Of a stretch of DNA of 64,000 nucleotides, positions 63,236-64,000 are shown piece by piece. The stretch is from Prorocentrum cordatum (lineage: Eukaryota; Sar; Dinophyceae; Prorocentrales; Prorocentraceae). Within the stretch, counting starts at the first letter, position 1. Each line of letters starts with the position of its first letter. The translations under genes were made by a program, and so were the position numbers. Where the stretch lies: positions 138,896-202,895 of the forward strand of contig CAUYUJ010014361.1 in NCBI GenBank assembly GCA_963575745.1, written 5' to 3'. A model generated the notes under the pieces. The model did not search any database. It was not told where the DNA came from and saw nothing but the letters and a program-made list of their open reading frames with translations.

Positions 63236-63800
63236 GGAGGGGGAGGGGGAGGGGGGGGGGGGGAGGGGGAGGGGGGGGTGGTGAGAAGGGGGGGGTAGGG
63301 ATGGGGAGAGAACGTAACCTCCTTGGAACCCTTCCCCCTCCTCCTTCAATGCTGGCCCCTCCTTGTCGCGCGCTTCGCGCCGAAGCGAAGCATCCGTGCG
63401 GACCTCCAGAAGATTGTGCTCGTGCAATTGTGTATTCTTCGATGGAGGGATGGATGGGGATCGTTGAGTGCCGTTCCGAGAACGAGCTCTGGCGGGATGG
63501 TTTTGGGCGTCGCTTAATGGGGGGGGAAAGGGGAGAACTGTACGCCTCTCGTGCACCATCGAGGCACCATTAGGCCCCCTTTCCTGCAACCCTGTCCAAC
63601 CCCGCGTATCGCCCCCCATTGCGATAAACCCGATGGTTGCAATCCACCTTGTTGCCAGGCGGAAAGGAGGGGATGAACGGCAACAATGACGGCAATGCTG
63701 CTTCACAGCCATGTGTCTCAGAACACTCCGCCGCGGGGCGCCTTGAGGACGACACGATGGCGTCAACTATGACAGCTGAACCGCCATCCGCTTCAGCGTC
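63236..63800. other. G-run cluster and unique DNA, no gene supported
   Basis: 63236-63300 is nearly all G with single A or T. The rest is unique sequence. The plus frame from about 63350 has some protein-like order (KHPCGPPEDCARAIVYSSME) but no recognised family. Confidence 0.45.
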
Positions 63801-63965
63801 AGGACAACGACGAAAACGGCAGGGGGGAGGGAGGGAGGAAGTGGAGGAGAAGGAGGATGAGCAGGAGAAGGATCATGAGGAGGAGGCGGAGGAGGAGGAG
63901 GAGGAGGAGGAGGACCAGGAGGAGAAGGAGGAGGTGGAGGAGGATGGGGAGGGGAAACCCGCGGA
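63800..63965 (+). repeat. (GAG)n-rich tract
   Basis: GGAGGAGGAG with GATGAGCAGG interruptions. The last 35 bases of the window are unique. Confidence 0.9.
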
Positions 63966-64000
63966 GGGTCAGTGGGTTTCGGGTCCTAGCTTGGATCTCG

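Overview
The window looks like repeat-saturated, GC-rich nuclear DNA of a microbial eukaryote, most probably a dinoflagellate. The evidence is: two Mei2-type RRM (RRM_2) gene fragments that carry the protein signatures I associate with dinoflagellate Mei2-like proteins (an N-terminal RRSSSCPSL block and a PFPAPTRT tail after the RRM); a short sequence resembling the dinoflagellate spliced leader near the left edge; a LINE reverse-transcriptase tail with a CCHC knuckle; a Helitron Rep/helicase N-terminal fragment; and very extensive micro-, mini- and satellite DNA. There are no bacterial operons, rRNA genes, recognisable tRNA genes or CRISPR arrays. The species cannot be named from the sequence.

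Layout. 1-2.7 kb: a possible gene 5' end running off the left edge behind a spliced-leader-like motif, then a 1.2-kb direct duplication. 3.2-8.5 kb: the only gene-dense stretch. It holds a small Tudor/Agenet-like ORF, a RING-like ORF broken by one in-frame TGA, a divergent 203-codon ORF, two weak ORFs, a coiled-coil gene broken by frameshifts and a stop, and an unrecognised ORF whose reading frame runs into the repeat array. 8.5-30.7 kb: one uninterrupted 22-kb array of a decamer (consensus TTGCTGGGCT), organised into a higher-order repeat of about 3.0-4.5 kb with five full copies and a sixth truncated one. 31.2-33.3 kb: a Helitron fragment. 34.6-36.5 kb and 48.7-54.1 kb: two copies of a segmental duplication; the second has a 3-kb satellite of 90-bp units in the middle. 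36.5-48 kb: CA, GA and GTC microsatellites, a 430-bp duplication, a CTGTGTGCACCAC minisatellite and the N-terminal exon of a Mei2-like gene. 54-64 kb: CCAAGAGGCC-type repeats, a ~100-bp tandem array, an inverted repeat enclosing a (CCT)n tract, GT- and GAG-rich tracts, and a few possible exons.

Gene relationships. The Mei2-like N half (46.3-47.4 kb, minus strand) ends inside the RRM exactly where the C half at 35.7-36.1 kb (same strand) takes over, and the reading phase fits a 10.4-kb GC-AG intron. A second C half at 52.9-53.6 kb is a pseudogene split by a LINE 3' fragment. The decamer array lies between a truncated ORF on its left and a truncated Helitron on its right. Most long open frames in the window are by-products of stop-free simple repeats and are not annotated as genes.
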